DNA of 64,000 bases from Symsagittifera roscoffensis (lineage: Eukaryota; Xenacoelomorpha; Acoela; Convolutidae): NCBI RefSeq assembly GCF_963678635.1, contig NC_087071.1, forward strand, positions 15,313,613-15,377,612, written 5' to 3'. The notes under the pieces were generated by a model that was not told where the DNA came from, did no database searches, and saw only the letters and a list, made by a program, of their open reading frames with translations. The position numbers were made by a program, and so were the translations under genes. Positions 11,498 to 21,762 of this stretch are shown piece after piece; the first letter of the stretch is position 1; each line of letters begins with the position of its first letter.

Positions 11498-12207
11498 TTA
11501 AAATTCTTTTGTGTTAGTGTGATTTGGATGATTTATATATTCACGGGCTGTTCCTGGTTTTGTTGGAAATGGATTGTTTGGGAATTTTCTTTTGAAAGTG
11601 CGATAAGCTCTATTAGTGCTGAGTGAAGATTCAGTGGATGTGGATGATGGTGCTAATGATGCGGTATAAACTGAAGAGGGTGTAGGGGTAGGTGGGTTGG
11701 ATGAATCTATGGTGGAGGAAATCTGGTTTATAGTGGAGGTGTCAAGGTGGTAGGGTTGCTGTTGTAGGGTAACAAAATTATCTAGTTCTGGGGAAACTTG
11801 GGGGTGTTGTCTGGAGAATTGGATGATCGGTCTGAATGAAGTGAAGAGTAGGTTGGAGTGACTTGGGAAGCATAAGAGGGTGTAGAAATGGTTGGGACAG
11901 GGTTATTTGGTGGGATTGGTTGAAAAGGGGGTTTGGAAAAAACTGAGAGATTGGTGTGAAAATTATTGGATGGAGATGGTTCAGAGTCGGCAAATTCATC
12001 GGGGGTTTCAATATTTGGGTTATTGAGTTGTGAAGTGGAGTATAAAACTGAGATTTGTGAATTAGTATCTGAATTCATGCCTGATGTTACATTATTGGTT
12101 GGGAAATCGGGTGGCGGGAAAGCAAAAAGTGGAATGATTGTAATTGGAGTGGTGAGGTTGGTTGGGTGGGAATTCGAGCGGTGTAGGGGTCCAAGTTGTG
12201 GGCTCAT
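11498..12207 (-). pseudogene. Pro/Ser/Thr-rich ORF after env, frameshifted
   Basis: The frame begins with an ATG that overlaps the env stop codon (ATGA), a typical coupled arrangement. It codes for 141 residues (12207-11782) rich in Pro, Ser, Thr and Asn. Near 11790-11800, at a run of five C, coding-like sequence of the same composition continues in another frame to a stop at 11498. The most likely reading is one gene of about 235 residues broken by a single-base indel, biological or from sequencing. No known domain is seen; it looks like a disordered linker or accessory protein. Confidence 0.55.
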
Positions 12208-14757
12208 CGTGGGCTAAAAAAAATTTTATTTTGAGACTGAAAAACGGTGGTATGGGGTTGTTCTATAATTTGTTCATAAGTATTTTCATCTAGTGGATGG
12301 TGTGTCATTATATGTTGGATGGGACTTTGTGATATGTTTGGTCTAAAATTTTTATTATGTGTTATTGCTAAATTTCGAAAATTTCGCGGGACTAGGGATA
12401 ATGGATGGTTATGTGGTAGGGGTGGTAACTGTGGTGCTGTAGGCGTTGTGTCTACATTGTTATGTACTTCGTCGTATGTGTTCTGTCTCGTTGCTATTTT
12501 TGTGTTGAATTCTTTTATTTGTGCGTCTAAGAGAATTTTGTTAATTGATGAAGAGAAAATTCCGAAAAATCCTGCAAATAATATGCGTGCTACACTTGCT
12601 TGTCTGTTTACTTGTGTGTGTATAGCACAAGTGTTGTAGATTCCTTTCAAGAGTGAAAAAAGAAATCCTAAAAAGTTAAACATTGCGTATAAAATAGTTA
12701 ATTTTTCTAAGATGTAGTAGGGCCATCCTAGAAAATCAAAAATTTCATTTTTGAGTGTAACAAAGCTTAAAATATTTATAGGTGATCTATCTTGTGGACG
12801 GTGTTTTTCACCGTTTAGATATATATAGTCTTTAATGTCTTTAAAATATCCGCTATAGTCTTGTGTATAAATGTCTGCAAATCCTGCGGTTTCGGCAAGT
12901 TTGCGTAGATTTTGGTCAATTGATTGTCTTTGTATAGTGTCCATTTGTGTTAATAATTCTTGGAATTGTTGTGTTCTAATGTGATGTTGAATATCTGATT
13001 TTGAATATATTCCAATTGATTGTAAGTCAATATTTGGGTTGCGAGCAATAGCTCTAATGCTTTCAGGTGAAAATTTTTTAAGTGATTGCATTAATGTGGG
13101 ATATGGGGTAAGAAGGTAATATTTATCTTCATCAGGGTTTAGTTGTACTACATTGTGGCTATTTTCTGATCCACATGGGACTGCGGTATCCCAGAAATAG
13201 GTTCTTCTTGAAAGTGTGTCAACGAAATGTACTTTATTCTTATAAAAGATAGGGATTCTTTTATAGCATCGTTTATCTTCAAAAACGTATAGTGGTGATA
13301 CTTTTTTGGTACAGGTATAAAACCATAAAACATTTCTTTCGTAGTCTAAAAAATTAGATCTATTTCCTGATAATAAATATCCTGCGTAGGATATTTTTAA
13401 TACTGCTAGTGCAAGTGATTGTAGGATTTGTGTCCGTTCTGATTCGCATAGTTGGTGAAGTGTTTCTAATTCGGAGAGTGACATTTCTTGAAAAATGCGG
13501 CTAATCGTGTAGTCTAATTTCATACCTAGGTGAATATCATAGTGGATATTACCAAAATATGTATTATTCATTAGTGATAGTTCTTGTAAACGTGTGCTTG
13601 TAGTGTCATGGGGTTTTAGATGTCCACCAGGTTGTCCATTAATTTTTTGAAAATTAACTGGTATATATGGTGTTCCTTCGTTGATAGGATGACTTGTGGC
13701 GTATGGGTCAATTTTTATTTTTCCAGTGGTCATGTCAAATCCTTTTTCGTATTCAACTAATATTTCGGAGTATTGTGTTTTGTGAAGTGGGTTTCTGTAT
13801 TTACATGCAAGTTCTGTTTCTTGATATATTTGAAAACGTGTCAATTTGTTTTCTATATTGTGTGTATTTCTAAAATTTGAACTTCGTTTTCGTGATGGAT
13901 TTACTTGTTAATATGGAATTGATTGTATGAAATATTTTTCGTGAAATTTTATCATACGAGCGTGTATTTTTGCTACTTGAAATGTTGTACATGTGTCTTC
14001 GGGGAACCAAACAATTGTTGCTTGTGTTCGTGTTGTAGGGTCACAATAGCCTTGATCGTTTTTACAAGGTAATCTAATTCCTTGATAGATCATTGTGTTG
14101 TGTCTGCTTTGCAGTTTGATGGGTTATTTATGCCAATATGTGGTATCCAGTGTTTATCGTGTATGTCATTAGTTAATCTTCCGTGTGCGCCGTTATATGG
14201 GTATTTTTCATCTAATTTTATATGTCCTTGATATCTTTCAAGTTCTGCTTGATGTACAGAATCTGAAAAAACTTGGAAGTATACTAACTTGGAAGAAAAA
14301 ACTTGGAAGTATCACAAGAGTTTTTATTTCTTGTGATATTTAATCTGAGTAACTCGTTTTTACAATCTTCGGGACGGAGATGTAAAAGTCGTTCGATATT
14401 ACTCTGGTAGAATGATTCGTGGTCTAGTCGGTATTTATTTCCATTAGAAACTTGTGAACAATGTACTTTATTTTCTGAAAATGTTGCTGTGAATTTGTAT
14501 CCTATAACTGTTGTTGCTCGGGCTTTTGAATAAAGTGTTGCTATTACATTTGTGGTTTCTATGGCTTGTGGTTCTGTTTCGCATTGTGATACTTGATTTA
14601 TTGCATATTTGTGTAGTGTTTTTTGTTCGTTTTCTTCACAATCATAATGTGTTACTAATAAATCTTGGGGTCCTGTGCGGGGGAAAGGGTTTATGTTTTG
14701 ATTGGAGATTACTAGAAAAAGGAGTTGGAGAAAAATTAATAATTTTAGAATATACAT
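12204..14757 (-). pseudogene. Env-like fusion glycoprotein, broken by frameshifts
   Basis: The gene starts at ATG 14757 with a hydrophobic signal peptide (M-Y-I-L-K-L-L-I-F-L-Q-L-L-F-L-V-I-S). A cysteine-containing ectodomain follows in three successive frames (14757-14284, about 14275-14097, 14093-13908), and then a long 546-codon frame (13844-12204). In the last frame, residues about 133-260 hold a conserved-looking block with the motifs AGYLLSGNRS, LWFYTCTKKVSP and KRCYKRIPIFY, and hydrophobic segments lie at about 376-400 and 420-438, followed by a Pro-rich tail. By family knowledge this block resembles glycoproteins of chuvirus type (Mononegavirales-like), which are known to have been captured by LTR retroelements; that is a judgement from pattern, not an alignment. 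A 30-bp tandem duplication at 14265-14312 introduces a stop. Confidence 0.65.
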
Positions 14758-15878
14758 GTGTACGATAATCCTGAGTATGGGTTATAAAATGTGATGTAAC
14801 CAATTGTCTTTTTGGTATATCTGTCGTATTTATATATTACTTCAGTTGTTATAAATGGTGGTGGTAATGATTGAGCTGTTATGTTTGGTGGGTTTAATGG
14901 GTAGGGATGTTGAGCAATGTTATTTAATTTAACTGTGATTTCAAATTTTAATTGTAGACTATTTTGTTGGAGTATTTGGATATTGTGATCACGAATGTCT
15001 TCGTGGATGTCTTGTCGATATTGTAGTCTATTAAGTGCCCAGTTGTGGAGGCGATTACTTTCTAGGTGTTGTCCAAATAATGGTGGAGGTGCTGTGAATG
15101 TATTCCAATCTAGTCTTAAAGGAATATTTGTTGATGATTGTTCTCGATATCTTGCGTCGAGGTTATTTGGAAAATTTAAGTTAAAAGGCGTCGGTGAAAT
15201 TTGAATGATTGATGGTGTTGATGGTAGTGATAGTGTTTCTGGTAGTGATGAGGATGTTTTTGTATCTGAAGAAATATCTATTGGGTCATTGGTTAAATTT
15301 GGTTCACCTTGTGTGAATGAATGTGTTGTCCAATATGGTAGTCGTGATGTTGGGTTTGGAGGGTTAAAGGGATTTTCACGTATTTGTTCAGATGTTGGTG
15401 TTGAACCTAAATAATCTGAGGGTAGGCTTGAGGTGCTGCGCTGTGAAAGAAGCGTAGGGGTTTCTGGTAATATACCAGTGGGGTTTTCTGGAGTGCTTTG
15501 TGATGGGGATTGAGGTATTTCAAAATGAACTCGGGGAGTTTGAGGATTTCTGTTTCGTCGAGGATGTATAATTTGTCTATTTATTTCTACTGTATTTTGG
15601 TTTCGACTAAGATTGCGTATTCTACTTAGTTCTTGTGGTAGTGTTGGGTATAGGTTATATGTTGGTTCACTTAAAGGTGCTTGTCGTTGAACTGGTTCTA
15701 GTGGTTCAGATAGGCGTGCGTGTCGTTCTTCAAAAGTATATGGGTTATCTTGAAAGGAAATTCGTGTAGATGTTTGGAGATTTTGGGTAGTTGAAGGTGT
15801 TGTTGGGTTATCTTGGGATGATGTCGGTGAAGACTGACTTTGTGGCTGTTGGTTAGCAATTTTTGATAGGTGTTTGGT
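14745..15878 (-). CDS. 378-codon Pro/Ser/Thr-rich ORF lacking a start codon
   Basis: The minus strand is open for 377 codons plus stop, from just after a TAG at 15879-15881 to a TAA at 14745, without any ATG. The product is rich in Pro, Ser, Thr, Gln and Asn in its first two thirds. The last ~130 residues are less biased (for example N-F-P-N-N-L-D-A-R-Y-R-E and L-R-L-D-W-N-T-F-T). Its end overlaps the env start by 13 bases in another frame. The length and biased but non-random composition argue for real coding. With no start codon it must be reached by splicing or frameshifting. The preceding two-helix ORF also lacks an ATG. Function unknown. Confidence 0.6.
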   Translation of the reverse strand, partial: TKHLSKIANQQPQSQSSPTSSQDNPTTPSTTQNLQTSTRISFQDNPYTFEERHARLSEPLEPVQRQAPLSEPTYNLYPTLPQELSRIRNLSRNQNTVEINRQIIHPRRNRNPQTPRVHFEIPQSPSQSTPENPTGILPETPTLLSQRSTSSLPSDYLGSTPTSEQIRENPFNPPNPTSRLPYWTTHSFTQGEPNLTNDPIDISSDTKTSSSLPETLSLPSTPSIIQISPTPFNLNFPNNLDARYREQSSTNIPLRLDWNTFTAPPPLFGQHLESNRLHNWALNRLQYRQDIHEDIRDHNIQILQQNSLQLKFEITVKLNNIAQHPYPLNPPNITAQSLPPPFITTEVIYKYDRYTKKTIGYITFYNPYSGLSYTCIF

Positions 15879-15886
15879 CTATTCTT

Positions 15887-16075
15887 TTAGTGAAAAAGTT
15901 TATGTTTACTATAGTATTCTTCTAAAAAAAGAATTAGGAGGATTGTTGCTAGGGCGAATGTGATGATTGCTTTCTTTATACATTTGCATATTGTCAAAAT
16001 GAGGGATGATAGAAATGTTATAAAAATTACAAATAGTAAGAAAAAATCTGTTCTACTAAAAATGGTTCGTATCCT
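15887..16075 (-). CDS. Small two-helix membrane ORF without ATG
   Basis: A 62-codon minus-strand frame opens after a TAA at 16076-16078 and ends at TAA 15887. It codes for two strongly hydrophobic segments (F-F-L-L-F-V-I-F-I-T-F-L and I-I-T-F-A-L-A-T-I-L-L-I-L-F) separated by a short stretch C-K-C-I-K-K. The tail E-E-Y-Y-S-K-H-K-L is polar. It has no ATG. A possible acceptor-like CCACAG lies about 40 bases upstream near 16102. It could be the end of a protein expressed from a spliced RNA or a small accessory membrane protein. The hydrophobic pattern is clear; gene status is an inference. Confidence 0.45.
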   Translation of the reverse strand, partial: RIRTIFSRTDFFLLFVIFITFLSSLILTICKCIKKAIITFALATILLILFLEEYYSKHKLFH

Positions 16076-16883
16076 TTAGATAAGTTTTGTGAATCGTACC
16101 TGTGGATATAATCAAGGGTTTTTGAAAGCTGGAGGTATAGTTCAAATATGGAATAGAAAATTAAAAAAATATTGCAAAAAATGATTAAAATTATTACAAA
16201 AGATTCAAAGATATCGAAAAGAAATATTATGAAAAGTTTAAATATCGTAAAAAATTGTTAGAATTATGTTGACTGATTGAGAGAAGAGCATTTAAGAAAT
16301 GACTTCTTGATCGAATATTTTTTGTTGTTTGAGGCAATTTTCAAGTGTGGTCGGATTATTTATTGGTTTTTTGACAAGTGGGTTGAGTTTTGTGAAAAAT
16401 TGTTGGGGGCAATTTTTATGGTGATCGGGAGGTCGTTTTTTTTTTATTTTTATTTGTCAAATGATGCGGGGTATTTTGAGATTTTTATACTTTAGGCTAA
16501 TTAAAATGGTCGGTCTTTTACTTTAGGCTAAGTTAACAGATTTGTTTTGGGGGTTATTTGAGGTCTGAGTTGGGGAAATATTGTTGATCTTTGGGTTATT
16601 AGATAAGGGAGGGTTATGATATTATGGTGATATTTATTTTAGTTGTCAAATTGGGGTGGTTTGCTTATTTTTGACCTGGAGGTCGCAAAGTTATAGTTAT
16701 AGATATGCCTGGAGTTTTATATCTTTCGTCTAGTTGATCTGTGTTAAAGTTAGAGAAGGTGACGGATTGGATGAATCCTATTGGCTGATTTTGAACTAGA
16801 ATCGCTGCGTGTTTGTCAGCATGTTATTTTGAAAAATGGAAATTCAAAATGTTTCAGAGGTGCAAAGATTGTTAAATATAAAA
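16076..16883 (-). other. Spacer between integrase and downstream ORFs
   Basis: About 0.8 kb with no recognised gene on either strand. TTTAGGCTAA occurs twice at 16491-16531. It may hold splice signals for the downstream genes. Confidence 0.4.
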
Positions 16884-18794
16884 TTAAAGCTGTTTTTGAA
16901 ATTCGACTTTTTTTAATATTTTAGATTGTGGAATGAATATTTTATAGTTTTTACGTGGTTGATTTCTAAGTCGTGATGACTCTCTATGTTCTGATTTGTC
17001 GTATTGTTCTTGGGGTATTACTTTTTCTATCATTTTTCTGTTTTTTCTTTCTTTTTGAGATGTATTTTGATCTAGCTTTTTTGTATTGTTTTTCGGTGTA
17101 GTTGATTTTGTATTTTGGTTTTCGAGGTGAATATCATTTTGTTCATTTGCTGTATTTTCCGTATGTGGTTTATTTTGAATAACTTTTAAACCTGTAAAAG
17201 AATATAATTGAGTTAGTTCGCGTAGTGCGTATTCTTTTGGGTAATAAGGTAATAGGTTATTTCGATGTTGAACGATTTCTTTTTGGTCTGAGTCGGTGAT
17301 TTTATATGTGACATCAGTGGGTTTTGCAATTATTTGGTATGTTCCTTTACGAAGGGGTTGTAATTTTTTAGAAATTCCTTTTTGAGTGTTAAAATTGGGT
17401 ATTAAAACAAATGTTCCAATTTTTAAATCGGAGGCTGGTGTAAAGCGTGAATTTATTTGTTCATTAATGTTTTGTCTTTGTAACAACTTTTTTGTTACTT
17501 TTTGGTAAATTTCATTGTGTTTTTTATCTCTGTTTAAAATCCATTCGGTGTGTGTACCGGAGGCTAATTTAAGAATTTGTGGGTGATGAAAATGATCTTC
17601 ATCGTGTGTATGTAAAGGTAGGTTATAACAAATTGAATCTTTATTCGGTTGACAATAACTTTGTGCATTTTTATGAGAGTTTGCTGTAAACATTATTGGT
17701 TTGCGTGGCTTTTGGTTAAAAGCCATTTCATATGGTGACATTCCTAGAGTTGTCGCGATTTGTGAATTATAAGCTAAGGGAAATAGTTTTACATCTGCTG
17801 ACCATTCAGTGTATCTTGTATCATTTCCATTGATGATACATCTAAGATATTCTTGTAGTGAACGGTTCATACCTTCGACAAAGCCGTTTGTCCAAGGTGC
17901 GTGAGATGTACGTGGTTTGTGTTTGATGTTATATAAATGACATAGTGTGATGATTTCATTATTTATGAATTCTGTACCGTTGTCTGTGACTAAAATTTCT
18001 GGTAGTCCAAATTTGGCTATCCAGTGTTCATAAAGCGTTGTGTAAGCGTAATAAGCGTTACAATGTGGTACTGGGTTAAGTGCTACATAATGTGTAAATG
18101 CGTCAACAATTACCATAATGTAGGAGTTTCCTTCGGATGAGGGTGAAATTGGTCCTTTTGTATCAAAAAAGATACGGTGATTAAAGTACAAACTTTGTCC
18201 TTTAAAATCTTGTTTTTGTGCTATTTGTTTTTGATTTGGATAAGGTTTATTTAGTTGACATACTATACAATCATTGCATAGTACTTTTATCCAAATTGGT
18301 GCATTTGGGAAATAAAAGTTTTGTATGAAATTTGAATATGTTTTCTCTGATCCAGAGTGTCCTTAAATGTTTTGTGTATGTGAAATATTAAAAGCTATGA
18401 AAATCATACTTAAAGGGAGACAGGGAACTATAGATTCATTTAATTTATACTCTAGAAGGTCTGTGTTTTCGTTAATTGTTGTATTATTAAATTTTCGAAA
18501 GTATCGGAGGAGTGTTTTATTTCCTAAAATAGTTGTATCTGCCTTGACGGGTTTAGTTTTATATTTGTGGCATGATTTTAGTTGTCTAATTACTGGGTCA
18601 AGATTTTGATATTGTTTCAAGGTTGGAATTGTATTTTTTTCTGTTGGAGGGAGAAAAATGTTTTCAATTTCTGATTTAGATAAAGGAATTGTATCAAGTG
18701 GGTCATGGAGGTCAAAAACTTGATTTATTGTGTATTTTGAATCGTTTGTTTGTGGTCCTGATAAATTTATTTTATCAGTTAAATTTTTTTTCAT
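16884..18794 (-). pseudogene. Retroelement integrase (end of pol)
   Basis: The first part (18794-18363) ends at an in-frame TAA in the middle of the zinc-binding HHCC region: the two histidines lie on either side of the stop and the two cysteines (C-N-D-C and nearby) follow. The open part from 18191 holds the catalytic core with D in F-D-T-K-G-P-I, D in V-T-D-N-G-T-E-F and E in W-T-N-G-F-V-E-G; the last two are separated by exactly 35 residues. A C-terminal region of GPY/F type (R-K-G-T-Y-Q-I, N-N-L-L-P-Y-Y) and a basic tail follow. It inserts the cDNA copy into host DNA. The single stop at 18363 would truncate pol, so the copy is inactive as assembled. Confidence 0.88.
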
Positions 18795-20495
18795 TTAGTG
18801 GAAAAAGGTCTTTTTTAGGCGGGTGTTGTTTTATTCTTTTTTGTTGGGTGTTATTTTTTATCCATTGTGAATATGGAATTGGTTTAAAAGTTGATGTTCC
18901 AAGTAGATCAACTTCATAGTGGTTATTTTGGCAATCTAAGTAAAGTGGGAAATGTTGTAAACTATTTATCTGTGATTGTTCAACGTCAGTTTTTACTGCA
19001 TATTTGCATTCTAGTCGGGGTGATGTTTCATTTTCTGCAAGGTAGAATTTTATATTTTTGGGTATTTCAACTGTAGTTTTACGTGTTAGTAATTCAGGTG
19101 GTGTATTTCGGCTTAAGGTGTCTGGTAATGCAAGATTTTTTCCTGCTGTCCAAACTATATGTAAGTTTGGGAATTTCATTAGAATTAATTGAAATCTATA
19201 AACTCGGTGATTTGGATTGGATTTTTGTGTAAAAAGAAAGATGATTGGTTTGTGGTCTGTAAATAGAACTGTTGGATGTTTTGATCCAAGTATCAGAAAT
19301 TCATATTCTGTTAGTGTATATATTATGGCTGTACATTCTCTCATTAGAGTTGAGAGTCGTAGCTCTGCTTGAGTGAATAATCGAGAATTTGCTGATATAA
19401 GGTTCATTTTGTTTGTACCATTGTGTGATTGTAATAATGCTGCGCCGATGCCAAAATTCCAAGCATCGCACATTGCATAGAATGGTTGATTTGGATCTGG
19501 AATTGTGTTTGAAATTTGTTCAGTTAAGAGTTTCTTAATTTCTTCAAATCGTGCTTGATGTTCTGTATTCCATTCAAAATTATTTTGTTGTCTAAGTATA
19601 TTATAGAATGGTCTTAGGTATAATTGCATTTTATAGACATTTTTGCTTAAAAAGTTTAACATTCCAAGGAATTCTTGGATTTTCTTTTTATTTGTTGGTG
19701 GTTGGAGCTTCTGAATAGCATCAATGCGTGATTTTAATGGAGTGATTGTTTTTTTTCTATATTATGTCCTAAGAATTTAACTCTTGTCAAAAAGAAGTGT
19801 GATTTATCGGGGGCGGCCTTCAAATTTTCGTTTTGAAGTATTTTGTGATAGTGTACTAAAACATTGAACATTTCTTCTTTTGTCTGTGATTGCATAAAAA
19901 CATCGTCTAAATAGTTGATTGCGTTTTTCTTGAGTATTAGTGGTCTAAAAATTTTGCTCATAAAAGCTGAAAATGCTGCTGGTCCTATGGATATTCCATA
20001 GAATAGGCGGTTGAATTCATACTGCTGGTTGCCAATAACAAATTGTGTTTGGCGTCGCGATTGTTCATCTAGTGGCATTTGATTGTATGCACTATTCATA
20101 TCTGCGGTTGTAAAGTACTTTCCGTTTATTTTTGTTAAAATAACTTGTACTGGTTCAATAGGCCAATTGCACTTTGATTCGTCTATGAGTGAATTAAGGT
20201 ATCTAGCATCGAGAACTATTTTTAATGATTCTCTTTTTGCTAGGATGATAACAGGGTTGATAAATGTGTTACCTTTTGGTTGTTCTTCTTTATTTACTGG
20301 TGATATAATGTTGTATTGTTCTAAAATATCGAGTAATCTGTTCACTTTATCATGTAGGTGAATTGGTACTTTACTTGCTCTTTGTTTTTTGAAAACTGCG
20401 TCAGTTTTTAATGAGAGATGTAGTGATGAGCTGATTTTGCCAACATCGAATTTGGATGTTGCATATACTGATGAATATTTTATTAGCTGTTTCTA
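18775..20495 (-). pseudogene. Reverse transcriptase and RNase H
   Basis: The RT frame (ORF 20345-19734, open from about 20480) has the catalytic motif F-T-T-A-D-M-N-S-A-Y, the fingers/palm motif V-I-I-L-A-K and the active-site box Y-L-D-D-V-F. A frameshift at the T run near 19745-19755 moves the reading to 19662-18775. That frame completes the connection region (E-F-L-G-M-L-N-F-L) and RNase H with D in M-C-D-A-W-N-F-G, E in R-E-C-T-A-I and D in L-F-T-D-H-K-P-I. The order RT then RNase H then integrase is Ty3/Gypsy-like. A second frameshift near 18790 separates it from the integrase part. Confidence 0.9.
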
Positions 20496-20938
20496 TCAAA
20501 TTCGTCTTGTGTTATTTGTGAAAGTTGGAAGTTAAACATTGTTAAAAATTTCTGTTGATTCTCTGTGTAGTTACTTATGTTGAATGTAGGTTTGAAATAT
20601 GGGGTATTTCTTTTTTCGTTACTTATTATATTATTTATGGATAATTCTTCATTGAGAATTGTGGATTGACAAATATCTAATAATTGGAGTATATTATTTA
20701 CGCGGTATGCTTTTTCGTGTATCGGTGATATTGTAGCGTTGGTTTCGCAATAGCCTTAAAGTCCTAAAGGTAAAGTTACTTGATAGGGTGTATTGTTGTA
20801 TACGTGTAAAGAAATAATATCTGAATTCGAGTTTTTCAAATATTTTATGGATGAGATTGTGATTTTGAAAAATTTATGGATAGGTTTAAATTCAAAGTCT
20901 GACATATAAAATTGTTGTTTGTTTTGTTTTTTTGTCAT
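20496..20938 (-). pseudogene. Linker between protease and reverse transcriptase, broken
   Basis: Coding-like sequence continues from the protease in another frame (20938-20756), reaches an in-frame TAA at about 20757, and goes on in the same frame to about 20490, where another frame takes over and leads into the RT. This is the expected N-terminal extension of pol, with at least two frameshifts and one stop. No separate domain is recognised. Confidence 0.6.
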
Positions 20939-21737
20939 ATTGGTGAACTTGTTTTATTGAAAAGTTATATATGTTTCCTGATAGTGGTTTCAGGTGTTTT
21001 CTTTGTTGGTTATATATTGGATAAAATTTTGAAAAGAATGGTGGTTGTTTATTTAATCTTTGAAAAAATGTTAGGGATGTGTCTTTTGTTTTTGTGTATT
21101 TATCTTTGATTAGTATTTTACTATTCAAGATGTTGATTGTTGGTATGTATTTAGAGATAAACGGTATTCCAATGATATTGTGCTTAATATCTGTGATGTG
21201 AAATATTTGTTTAAATGGTTTATGTAAAATTTTATTTTGTTCTATTGTTCTTGTGGGGAGAAGAAATAATTGAATTTTTCCGTAGTTTACTAACGTTGAT
21301 CCTTGTGCTGTTGCTAGCTTACTGGAGGTTTCAAGAGGTGTTAGCTTTGGGTGTAAGGTTTTTATTTCACTCCATGTGGGAATGTTTATGATATTTGATT
21401 CTGCTCCTGAATCAATTAAAAAATCAATTTCAAGATCTGGTGGTTGAAATTCTTTGTTTCTTGGACTTTCTAAAAGAAATGGTATTGTCCAAATTTTTTC
21501 TTTAGGTTGTTCTTTTTGTATATTTTGATAGATGTGGTTTGTATTCAAGCATTTTGTTTTGTCATTTTCATGAGATTGATTTGTAATGTTGATTTCGTTA
21601 GTTTCTTGTGTTGTTTGTGTGGAATGAATGGGTTCAATATAATAGCTGCGAAGGAGTTCTGATTGATTTTCATATATTTGTGATGAAAAAGGTTGTTCAT
21701 ATATAATAGGTTCATAGTCATTTTCGACTGCTATCAT
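20892..21737 (-). CDS. Retropepsin-like aspartic protease
   Basis: 281 residues from ATG 21737. The active-site motif F-L-I-D-S-G-A-E-S-N lies about residue 107, and a second strand block with N-I-I-G-I-P-F-I fits the flap-distal I-I-G motif of retropepsins. It processes the Gag and Pol precursors. The frame lies +1/-1 relative to gag and opens only about 13 bases before the gag stop, so expression would need ribosomal frameshifting in that short overlap, reinitiation 26 bases after the gag stop, or a spliced RNA. The N-terminal ~90 residues are Asn/Thr/Gln-rich without a known domain. Confidence 0.85.
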   Translation of the reverse strand: MIAVENDYEPIIYEQPFSSQIYENQSELLRSYYIEPIHSTQTTQETNEINITNQSHENDKTKCLNTNHIYQNIQKEQPKEKIWTIPFLLESPRNKEFQPPDLEIDFLIDSGAESNIINIPTWSEIKTLHPKLTPLETSSKLATAQGSTLVNYGKIQLFLLPTRTIEQNKILHKPFKQIFHITDIKHNIIGIPFISKYIPTINILNSKILIKDKYTKTKDTSLTFFQRLNKQPPFFSKFYPIYNQQRKHLKPLSGNIYNFSIKQVHQYDKKTKQTTILYVRL

Positions 21738-21762
21738 ATTGATGGAGAGAGTGTTTTCTGTA

